Shown here: positions 1 to 5,441 of the stretch, one piece after another | Layout of the letters: each line of letters starts with the position of its first letter | Numbering within the stretch: the first letter of the stretch is position 1 | Source of the DNA: Helicobacteraceae bacterium | Lineage (GTDB): Bacteria; Campylobacterota; Campylobacteria; Campylobacterales; Sulfurimonadaceae | Assembly: GCA_030596305.1 (NCBI GenBank) | Contig: JAUVKK010000079.1 | Location: 1-5,441 of the forward strand | Direction of reading: 5' to 3' | Length of the DNA: 5,441 nucleotides | The notes under the pieces: generated by a model | The model's input: only the letters and a program-made list of their open reading frames with translations | What the model was told of the DNA's origin: nothing | The model's database searches: none | Made by a program: the position numbers and the translations under genes

Positions 1-345
1 AGTCTCTACCAGGGAGATGAAGTCCAACAACTTCTTGACCGTGCTCGCAAAAAGACATCACTGATCAAGCCGCCAAGTTACAACAAGTTCCAAAATGGGT
101 TTGCACATATCTTTGCCGGTGGTTACTCTGCCGGATATTACTCGTATAAATGGGCAGAGGTCTTGAGTGCTGACGCCTTTTTTGCCATCGTTGATCAGGG
201 CATCTTTGATACCAAACTGGGTCATGACTATCTCAACATCATCTTGGCTAAAGGCGGTTCAGAGAGCATGCAAGCACTTTTCAAAAAGCTGCTTGGACGT
301 GAACCTCAGACACAAAGCCTCTTACGTCTAAATGGGATTGGGTGA
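1..345 (+). CDS. M3-family oligopeptidase, C-terminal end (5' end outside window)
   Basis: This is the last 114 residues of a zinc metallopeptidase of the M3 (thimet oligopeptidase / oligopeptidase A) family, which in bacteria degrades short peptides in the cytoplasm, including signal-peptide fragments. Frame 1 is open from the first base to a TGA at 343-345. Visible residues 34-49 carry the family's glycine/tyrosine-rich substrate loop (FAHIFAGGYSAGYYSY), followed by KWAEVLSADAF. The tail ILAKGGSE...LLGREPQTQSLLRLNGIG matches the typical C-terminus of PrlC/OpdA-type enzymes. The catalytic HExxH zinc site lies upstream, outside the window, so activity cannot be judged. Family members are usually about 650-700 residues, so roughly one sixth is seen. 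The stop overlaps the GTG start of the next gene by 4 nt (GTGA), suggesting co-translation. Family assignment is firm; whether it is PrlC itself is not settled. Confidence 0.9.
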   Translation, partial: SLYQGDEVQQLLDRARKKTSLIKPPSYNKFQNGFAHIFAGGYSAGYYSYKWAEVLSADAFFAIVDQGIFDTKLGHDYLNIILAKGGSESMQALFKKLLGREPQTQSLLRLNGIG

Positions 346-1346
346 AACGGCTACTCCCTCTTTTTCTTTTCTTTGCCATAGTCCTTTCAGGAGCCGAAGT
401 GAAAATAGCAACCTACAATGTCGAAAACCTCTTCGACCTAAAATACAGCGGCCATGAGTACGAACAGTATGTCCCCAACACTTCATGGCGATGGACCAGT
501 GACACCTACCGTATAAAACTCAAAAACATCTCCAAGGTCATTGTTGACATGGATCCTGACATCATTGCGCTGCAAGAGATCGAATCACTGCAGGCACTCA
601 AGGATCTTAGAGCGCAGATCCAAAGAGACGGTCTCTATCTGCCTTACTATGCTATAGCTTCAGCAAAAGACACTACCGTTAAGGTCGCACTGCTTTCTAA
701 ACATCCACTGCGTACACAAGACTTGCGTGTCACCGCCTCATACAAGTATCGTAACATCCTCGAAGCAAAGGTACTGCTGGGCAATGAAAAGCTCTATATC
801 TTTGTCAATCACTGGAAAGCCAAGTCAGGTCCTGAAAGCAGGCGCATCGTCTCTGCCAAGGTCTTAAAAGAGCGTCTTAACAGCCTCGGTAATGTCAACT
901 ACATCTTACTGGGTGACTTTAACTCTGACTATAGAGAGAACGAGACCTTTGTCAAAAAAAGAAAACTCAATGACACCAATGGCATCACCGGTATCAATCA
1001 CATTCTAAAGACAACAGACCATAATGAAGCTGTGACCTTAAAAGACCTTGGAAGTTGTCAGAACTGTGCTTATAACCTCTGGTATGAACTGCCTGCTGAC
1101 AGTCGCTGGAGCCATAAGTATCGTGGGCGTGGTGAGGGTCTTGACAGTATAATCATCTCGCCTGAACTCACTGATGGCAAGGGGATCGAATATATCAACG
1201 GAAGTTTTCAAAAATTCGATGCCCCCTATCTCTTCAAAAACAAGAAGATCTACCGGTGGCAGCGAAGCCGGAGTTACCCTAAGCATCATACAGCTAAAGG
1301 GTATTCTGACCACCTGCCTATCTATGCAAGGTTCAATGTACACTGA
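342..1346 (+). CDS. Exported endonuclease/exonuclease/phosphatase (EEP) family protein
   Basis: A 334-residue protein of the EEP superfamily (DNase I / exonuclease III / sphingomyelinase / inositol phosphatase fold), Mg-dependent phosphodiester or phosphomonoester hydrolases. A Sec signal peptide is visible: KR at 2-3, a hydrophobic core at about 4-15, and likely cleavage after SGA (16-18), so it should act in the periplasm or outside the cell. All the usual active-site elements are present: N26 in ATYNVENLFD, E79 in IIALQEIE (metal ligand), H157 in VNHWKAKSG, D192 and N194 in LLGDFNSD, D268 in GLDSIIIS, and the terminal D323-H324 in YSDHLP. A CxxC pair (C239, C242) could form a disulfide after export. 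The GTG start is chosen because it yields a complete signal peptide directly and overlaps the peptidase stop (GTGA); only a weak GGGA precedes it. Nucleic acid, phospholipid or another phosphoester are all possible substrates; sequence alone does not decide. Confidence 0.88.
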   Translation: MKRLLPLFLFFAIVLSGAEVKIATYNVENLFDLKYSGHEYEQYVPNTSWRWTSDTYRIKLKNISKVIVDMDPDIIALQEIESLQALKDLRAQIQRDGLYLPYYAIASAKDTTVKVALLSKHPLRTQDLRVTASYKYRNILEAKVLLGNEKLYIFVNHWKAKSGPESRRIVSAKVLKERLNSLGNVNYILLGDFNSDYRENETFVKKRKLNDTNGITGINHILKTTDHNEAVTLKDLGSCQNCAYNLWYELPADSRWSHKYRGRGEGLDSIIISPELTDGKGIEYINGSFQKFDAPYLFKNKKIYRWQRSRSYPKHHTAKGYSDHLPIYARFNVH

Positions 1347-1362
1347 TTGCCTATAAAAGAGT

Positions 1363-1368
1363 TATAAT
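1363..1368 (+). promoter_or_regulatory. Candidate -10 box just before the CHAD gene
   Basis: A perfect TATAAT lies 5 nt before the ATG at 1374, in the 27-nt gap between the EEP and CHAD genes. The usual 6-7 nt to the start site would put transcription at about 1374-1376, on or beside the ATG, giving a leaderless or almost leaderless mRNA. No good TTGACA-like -35 is found 16-18 nt upstream, although vegetative promoters in Campylobacterota are known to have poorly conserved -35 elements. The only purine-rich ribosome-site candidate, AAAAGAG at 1355-1361, is 12 nt from the ATG, which is far. AT-rich chance occurrence is a real alternative. Confidence 0.35.
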
Positions 1369-1373
1369 AGTAT

Positions 1374-2129
1374 ATGTCAACAGATGTTTTGGTCAAATAT
1401 TTAAACTATTATCTCCGTACAGCGCAGTTTATACTTCCAACTATCACTGAAAAAAGTGATCCTGAGAACCTGCACAAGTTCAGAGTCGCACTTCGTCGCA
1501 GCCGTTCTCTTCTGCAGCTTTATCAACCAGAGTTTTCTGCATTTCAAGATATTATAAAGAGCATCTTTAAACCAAGCAATACTTTACGGGAACTGGATGT
1601 CTTGCTACTCTCTGTCATACCCAATGATTACCCACATCTCTACCAAAAGCTCCAACGCTACCGAGACAAACAGTATAAAAAGATCCTGACAAAAACTTAT
1701 ATTTCAAGAAGCATGATGGTCCTGGAAAAATTGATTGAAGAGCTAAACAGAACCGACATCATTCACGCTGATCGTATACTCATTAAAAAGGCTCTTAAGT
1801 ATTACAAAGGTACTGAGCGCAGTTATAAGGAACTAGCCCCTGAAGCAACACCAAAAGAGCTGCATAAACTACGCATCGAATTTAAAATGGTTCGATATTC
1901 ACTCGATTTTTTAAATACCAGCGGACTCTATAGGAAAATAGACAAACTTACCTATGCCAAGAGGCAGCAAGATCAACTCGGCGCACTCCAGGATGCCCAC
2001 AACCAGCTGATGATCTTGAAGCAGTTTTGTAAGAAGTGTTCTCTAAACGAGTGCAGAGATCTCTACAAAAAACGTAACAAAGAGTACAAGGCCCTACTTA
2101 AGTCTACAAGCACCAATCTATCGGAGTAA
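1374..2129 (+). CDS. Stand-alone CHAD-domain protein (predicted polyphosphate binding)
   Basis: A 251-residue, strongly basic, all-helical protein with the hallmarks of the CHAD (conserved histidine alpha-helical) domain, a family shown to bind inorganic polyphosphate and often found beside polyphosphate or CYTH-type triphosphatase genes. The two internal repeats are visible: LHKFRVALRRSRSLLQLY at about 33-50 (H34, R37, R41, R42, R44) with LRELDVLLL at 71-79, and LHKLRIEFKMVRYSLDFL at about 163-180 (H164, R167, K171, R174) with LGALQDAHNQL at 202-212 (D207, H209). There is no CYTH domain fused and no ppk or ppx gene in the window. No signal peptide or membrane segment is seen, so it is probably cytoplasmic. 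The ATG at 1374 is the first start in frame after the previous gene, and the CHAD repeats begin about 30 residues later. Its 3' end overlaps ung on the other strand by 26 nt. The domain call is firm; the cellular role is unknown. Confidence 0.88.
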   Translation: MSTDVLVKYLNYYLRTAQFILPTITEKSDPENLHKFRVALRRSRSLLQLYQPEFSAFQDIIKSIFKPSNTLRELDVLLLSVIPNDYPHLYQKLQRYRDKQYKKILTKTYISRSMMVLEKLIEELNRTDIIHADRILIKKALKYYKGTERSYKELAPEATPKELHKLRIEFKMVRYSLDFLNTSGLYRKIDKLTYAKRQQDQLGALQDAHNQLMILKQFCKKCSLNECRDLYKKRNKEYKALLKSTSTNLSE

Positions 2130-2766
2130 TGCCATTGGTACGAAGATAGGCATTTGTTTTCGAAAAAGGTTTAGAACCGAAAAATCCTCTGTAAGATGAG
2201 AGTGGTGACGGGTGGGGTGCTTTCAAGACAAGGTGCTTATTGGTGTCGATCAACTTCTCTTTACTCTGAGCAGATTTTCCCCATAGTATAAATACCAGGT
2301 GTTCTCTCTCATCACTTAAAAGCTTGATCGTTGCGTCTGTAAAGGGTTCCCAACCTCTCTGCTGATGCGAACCGGCTGACGAGGCTTGTACACTTAAAAC
2401 GGCATTGAGTAAGAAGACACCCTGCTCAGCCCAGGATGTCAGGTCCCCTCTTTTTGGCATGTCGCAGCCTATGTCATCAACCAACTCTTTATAGATATTT
2501 TTCAGTGAAGGAGGCAGTGCTTGTGCTGCTTTTACAGAAAAAGAGAGACCGTGTGCCTGACCTGTTCCGTGATAGGGGTCTTGACCCAGTATGACTACTT
2601 TAACATTTTCAAAGGGGGTTGTATTATACGCATTGAAACGCTCTTTTTTAGGAGGGAATATAGTATTTGACTGCTCTTCATCGCGCAAGAACAAGATAAG
2701 CTTTTTATAATACTCTTTGTCAAATTCACCAGCGAGTTTTTCTCGCCAACTTGTCTTCTCTTTCAT
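2104..2766 (-). CDS. ung: Uracil-DNA glycosylase, family 1
   Basis: A 220-residue family 1 uracil-DNA glycosylase, which removes uracil from DNA (from cytosine deamination or dUTP incorporation) to start base excision repair. Diagnostic elements in order: GQDPYHG at 61-67 with catalytic Asp63 and Tyr66, which excludes thymine; GLSFSV at 73-78 with the uracil-stacking Phe76; LLNAVLSV at 119-126 with Asn121 for uracil recognition; FILWGKSAQ at 159-167; and HPSPLSSYRGFFGSKPFSKTN at 185-205 with catalytic His185 and the minor-groove leucine loop. Length is normal for bacterial Ung and nothing essential is missing. The ATG shares its A with the TGA of the upstream GGDEF-EAL gene (TGATG), and no strong Shine-Dalgarno precedes it, so it probably depends on translational coupling or on an unseen internal promoter. 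The 3' end runs 26 nt into the convergent CHAD gene. Confidence 0.97.
   Translation of the reverse strand: MKEKTSWREKLAGEFDKEYYKKLILFLRDEEQSNTIFPPKKERFNAYNTTPFENVKVVILGQDPYHGTGQAHGLSFSVKAAQALPPSLKNIYKELVDDIGCDMPKRGDLTSWAEQGVFLLNAVLSVQASSAGSHQQRGWEPFTDATIKLLSDEREHLVFILWGKSAQSKEKLIDTNKHLVLKAPHPSPLSSYRGFFGSKPFSKTNAYLRTNGITPIDWCL
2128..2160 (+). terminator. Weak candidate terminator after the CHAD gene
   Basis: A perfect 6-bp inverted repeat (AATGCC at 2128-2133, GGCATT at 2149-2154) with a 15-nt loop is followed by TGTTTT. It begins at the CHAD stop codon and lies inside the 3' end of ung on the opposite strand. The stem is short, the loop long and the T-run broken, so it would be a poor intrinsic terminator. 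On the - strand it is not followed by a T-run. No better hairpin was found in the convergent region for either strand. Confidence 0.22.
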
Positions 2767-4733
2767 CAGGCGGCGTTTTTCAACATCTCTTCAAATGGAA
2801 CCGGTTTACCAAGCCAATAACCCTGCCCCCAGTCTACTCCAAGTTCTTTGACAGTATTGTAGATCTCTTCCGTACTGACAAACTCAGCCACTGTCTCAAT
2901 ACCCAGTTGCTCAGCAAGTTTGACAATAGTCTCGACCATCAATCTCGAGTTTCTGTCCGTATCTACATTAGAGATCAGAGAGGAATCAATCTTGATATAG
3001 TCTACATTCATCTTCAAAATATGTGCAAAGTTTGAGTAGCCGGATCCAAAATCATCTATAGCAACTTTTGCACCATACGAGCGGACAGAGTCAATAAACA
3101 GCTGTACATCACCATAACTATCCAGAGCTTCTGTCTCAAGGATCTCAAATGTCACAAAATGGTTATACTCAAACGAGCTCAATGCATTAATGATCATTTT
3201 GACGATCTCGCTGTTATTCATATCTTCGACAGACAAGTTAAGAGAGATAGCGACCTTTTCACTTTCAATCGTCTGAAGGACCTTGTAAAACATTGTTCGT
3301 GTAACGTCTGGATATAGACGCAGACGCTTTGCAATGTTTAGAAATTGATAAGGCGGTGTTACCGTGCCATCTTCTTCTATCATACGCGCAAGACCTTCAT
3401 GACGTACAGGGGCAGCGTCATCTTTTAGCGATACTATCGCTTGGTAATAAGGGACAATATTATCTGTCTTCATAGCTTGTATCAACTTTTTAGAGCAAAG
3501 CAAGTTATCTTCATAGGTTTTTTCCATCTCCATAGATGCTTTGTAGATAGAGAGCCCAGTATGGTGCTTCTTCGCCTCTTTCAGTGCAATATCCGCGCAG
3601 GCAAGTTGGTTAACACTGCTTGAAGCGATCCCTACACTTGCCATCAAAGTATAGACCTCTTCTCCATATGTGAACTGCTTGGAGTTAAGGTTTTTTTGCA
3701 GCTCTCTAATGCCTTCCACAAACTCTTCTTTGACTCTTACTTTACCACTGACAAGTGCAAACTCATCACCATTAACATGGTATAGACCACAACTCTCCGG
3801 TGTATTCTCGATTAAAAACCTGGCCATCTCTTTAATAGCAATATTACCTAGTTCTTCTCCAAAATAGTCATTAAACTCCTGAAACTTGTCAAGGTTAAAC
3901 AGTGCCATATGCACACTACCCATTAATTTTATATCTTCTATTAGACGATTTCTATTTGGCAATTGCGTTAATGGATGATGGTAATATCGGTGATCCAACT
4001 CTTCTGTCTTTTTGGCAACATCATGTTCAAGATCTAATGAGTAATTTTCTAACTGTTTTTGAAGTTTTTTCTGTTTCTCTTCTGCTTCCAATGCACGTTC
4101 TGTCTGTACCTTGTATTTAGAGTTAAGTCGCTGCATGGAGTAAAATGCAAAAAGCAGCAGCGCGATCCCGCCAAATATAGAGTACATTACATGGTCTTTT
4201 GCTTCTGAACTAGCTTCTTGAACTTCCGCAATCGCACTGTTAAGATAGATACCGCTTAGATCTTGCAGTTCAACTACATCACTTGTCACCTTTCGAGCAA
4301 CACTGCTGTAACCAATCAAAGCATCTTCAAAATCTTCTTTGTTATTTGAATCCCATGCTTCAACCATAGACTCTTCTACATATTTAAAGGCAACAATACG
4401 TTTATGAAGACGACTGAGCAGTGCTTCAAGGTCAGGATTATTGGTTCTGTCTATCGTAATATTAAGAAGTTCTATGTTCTCTTCAAGATCAAAACCCTCT
4501 ATCTCCAAGTCAACAGCTTCATCTTTAATGATCTTCTGCAAAAGAGCGTTACGGTGTTTATAGACATTATGCTCAATTTGATAGGTCAGTTCAACCATGT
4601 CCAAAAGTTCATCTTGAATGTTTTCAATAATTTTTGTTGAGTTCGACATTGCACTGTTACCGATATAAAGAGGTATAACAAATAGGAAGATAGAGAAGAA
4701 GATAAGAACATAATTACTAATACGAAACGTCAT
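2766..4733 (-). CDS. Membrane-anchored GGDEF-EAL protein, probable c-di-GMP phosphodiesterase
   Basis: A 655-residue inner-membrane signalling protein. Order: transmembrane helix 1 (about 7-28), a helical periplasmic sensor region (about 29-180), transmembrane helix 2 (about 181-200), a cytoplasmic coiled coil (about 205-248, rich in E/K/Q), a GGDEF domain (about 250-400) and an EAL domain (about 415-650). The GGDEF domain is degenerate: the signature reads NGDEF (321-325), the first metal-binding Asp of the usual DxDxFK motif is Asn280 (FNLDKF), D-x-LTGLPNR becomes HPLTQLPNR (254-261), and there is no RxxD inhibitory site. The EAL domain keeps the catalytic set: E446 (in EGL), N499, E530, D560-D561 (DDFGSGYS), K581, E617 and Q637 (GQGYWLGKP). 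It is therefore predicted to hydrolyse c-di-GMP, with the GGDEF part as a regulatory, perhaps GTP-binding, module. The ATG follows directly on the upstream gene's TAA (TAAATG) with no clear ribosome site, and the stop overlaps ung by 1 nt. Domain call firm, activity inferred. Confidence 0.92.
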   Translation of the reverse strand: MTFRISNYVLIFFSIFLFVIPLYIGNSAMSNSTKIIENIQDELLDMVELTYQIEHNVYKHRNALLQKIIKDEAVDLEIEGFDLEENIELLNITIDRTNNPDLEALLSRLHKRIVAFKYVEESMVEAWDSNNKEDFEDALIGYSSVARKVTSDVVELQDLSGIYLNSAIAEVQEASSEAKDHVMYSIFGGIALLLFAFYSMQRLNSKYKVQTERALEAEEKQKKLQKQLENYSLDLEHDVAKKTEELDHRYYHHPLTQLPNRNRLIEDIKLMGSVHMALFNLDKFQEFNDYFGEELGNIAIKEMARFLIENTPESCGLYHVNGDEFALVSGKVRVKEEFVEGIRELQKNLNSKQFTYGEEVYTLMASVGIASSSVNQLACADIALKEAKKHHTGLSIYKASMEMEKTYEDNLLCSKKLIQAMKTDNIVPYYQAIVSLKDDAAPVRHEGLARMIEEDGTVTPPYQFLNIAKRLRLYPDVTRTMFYKVLQTIESEKVAISLNLSVEDMNNSEIVKMIINALSSFEYNHFVTFEILETEALDSYGDVQLFIDSVRSYGAKVAIDDFGSGYSNFAHILKMNVDYIKIDSSLISNVDTDRNSRLMVETIVKLAEQLGIETVAEFVSTEEIYNTVKELGVDWGQGYWLGKPVPFEEMLKNAA

Positions 4734-5441
4734 TTAGAAACTCGCATTAAACTGTAGGTAGCCAACTTGTTGTTCACCGCCTTTTGCAATCGGCTCACCG
4801 AAGTGCCAACCTGAGCCAGTATAGTCCTCTTGCGTATACATATAACCGACTTTGGTAAAGAGATAACGGTTGAGTTTCCAGATAAGGTACCCTTCACCTA
4901 CATGTCCACGTGTGGCAAGTTTGTTATACATATCTTCAGCACCTTGCGTTGCTGCAAACCAATATTTACTGCCATAATTGTATTCGCCTCCAAGTGTCCA
5001 AGATGATGAAATATCATATAACAGCCCAGCATATACTGAATAGCCCCAATCTGTAAGTATACCACCTGTAGCATAATCTGACTGGGTGAAATTCCCATCT
5101 GATCCTGGTCCGTAGTCATCTTCATTGCCATTGCTATGACCGTGAGATGCTGCTGTATGTATAAAGCCCGTCAAACCACTATCCGCAATTTTTTGAGCAT
5201 CAAGGCCGATACCAAAAGTGATCATAGTCCCAAGATTATCGGCATCTTCAGCTGTAATATCTGGCCCAAGATATGGGTGGGCTTTTAGATCATCAAGAAC
5301 ATTTACACCAATACTAAATAAAGTATTTTTCATAAGATGGGTATCAAAATAGAGCCCGTAAATGTCTGCATTGTCAATCGTTTCACGATTACATTGGTAC
5401 GGATAGATGTTAGGGTTAAGCGTATATGCCTGTGCCACTAT
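4734..5441 (-). CDS. DUF3373-like outer-membrane beta-barrel protein, C-terminal part (5' end outside window)
   Basis: Open to the window edge: an ATA codon precedes the in-frame GTG at 5438, so that GTG is probably internal and about 235 C-terminal residues are seen. The sequence has the look of an outer-membrane barrel: alternating aromatic/polar strands (YSVYAGLLYDI, WTLGGEYNYG, RYLFTKVGYMYTQ, QQVGYLQFNASF), Gly/Asp/Asn-rich loops, and a terminal Phe typical of BAM-recognised strands. The segment GSKYWFAATQGAEDMYNKLATRG (about visible residues 157-179) followed by DYTGSGWHFGEP resembles what I recall of the DUF3373 family, putative outer-membrane proteins common in Campylobacterota and some Desulfobacterota and of unknown function. 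It could instead be another porin-like family. The stop abuts the start of the GGDEF-EAL gene, so the two are probably co-transcribed. N-terminus, signal peptide and promoter are outside the window. Confidence 0.68.
   Translation of the reverse strand: MVAQAYTLNPNIYPYQCNRETIDNADIYGLYFDTHLMKNTLFSIGVNVLDDLKAHPYLGPDITAEDADNLGTMITFGIGLDAQKIADSGLTGFIHTAASHGHSNGNEDDYGPGSDGNFTQSDYATGGILTDWGYSVYAGLLYDISSSWTLGGEYNYGSKYWFAATQGAEDMYNKLATRGHVGEGYLIWKLNRYLFTKVGYMYTQEDYTGSGWHFGEPIAKGGEQQVGYLQFNASF

Noticed and set aside
954..960. Run of seven A in the EEP gene, considered as a phase-variable slippage tract
   Set aside because: The run is short, encodes lysines, and the frame is intact; contingency tracts usually are longer and often G/C in this phylum.
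1038..1343. Open 101-codon frame on the - strand inside the EEP gene
   Set aside because: It lies fully antisense to an EEP gene with intact catalytic motifs, and its translation shows no domain or coherent composition.
2055..2064. Perfect palindrome AGAGATCTCT near the end of the CHAD gene, considered as a ung terminator or operator
   Set aside because: It has no loop, only 5 bp per arm, and is followed by A rather than T on the + strand; on the - strand the T-run comes before it. It is best explained by coding sequence.
2751..3035. Open 94-codon frame on the + strand across the ung/GGDEF-EAL junction
   Set aside because: It is antisense to the conserved EAL domain, and its translation resembles no known protein; it is a shadow of the real frame.
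4898..5131. Open 77-codon frame on the - strand inside the DUF3373-like gene
   Set aside because: It is on the same strand but out of frame with a barrel sequence that makes sense throughout; its Met/Gln-rich translation is unconvincing.
5436..5438. GTG as the true start of the DUF3373-like gene
   Set aside because: The frame remains open to the window edge, there is no signal peptide after the GTG, and the visible part is too short for a full barrel of this kind, so it is taken as an internal valine.

Overview
The window reads as compact chromosomal DNA from a Campylobacterota (epsilonproteobacterial) organism, most likely a Sulfurovum- or Sulfurimonas-like chemolithotroph. This is inferred from protein character: an outer-membrane protein resembling the DUF3373 family, a GGDEF/EAL protein with substitutions typical of that phylum, AT-leaning codon use and extremely tight gene packing. 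No database search was possible, so the genus is a guess.

Layout. The left part (1-2129) is on the + strand. It holds the 3' end of an M3-family oligopeptidase (1-345), an exported endonuclease/exonuclease/phosphatase-fold protein overlapping it by 4 nt (342-1346), and, after a 27-nt gap, a stand-alone CHAD-domain protein (1374-2129). The right part (2104-5441) is on the - strand and reads from the window end inward: the C-terminal part of a DUF3373-like outer-membrane protein (5441-4734), a membrane-anchored GGDEF-EAL protein (4733-2766) and uracil-DNA glycosylase ung (2766-2104). The two groups converge, and the CHAD and ung coding regions overlap by 26 nt at their 3' ends.

How the genes relate. 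The - strand trio has junctions of 0 nt (TAAATG) and -1 nt (TGATG), so it is probably one translationally coupled transcript. It joins an outer-membrane protein, a c-di-GMP enzyme that looks like a phosphodiesterase with a dead cyclase domain, and a DNA-repair enzyme. The + strand pair (peptidase, exported nuclease/phosphatase) is also coupled. The CHAD gene may have its own promoter, because a perfect TATAAT lies so close to its ATG that the transcript could be leaderless.

There are no RNA genes, mobile elements, CRISPR arrays or long repeats, and no gene-free stretch over 300 nt. I see no convincing undescribed system here. The points most worth checking are the degenerate GGDEF domain with an intact EAL domain, the unusual coupling of ung to c-di-GMP signalling, and the possible leaderless CHAD transcript.
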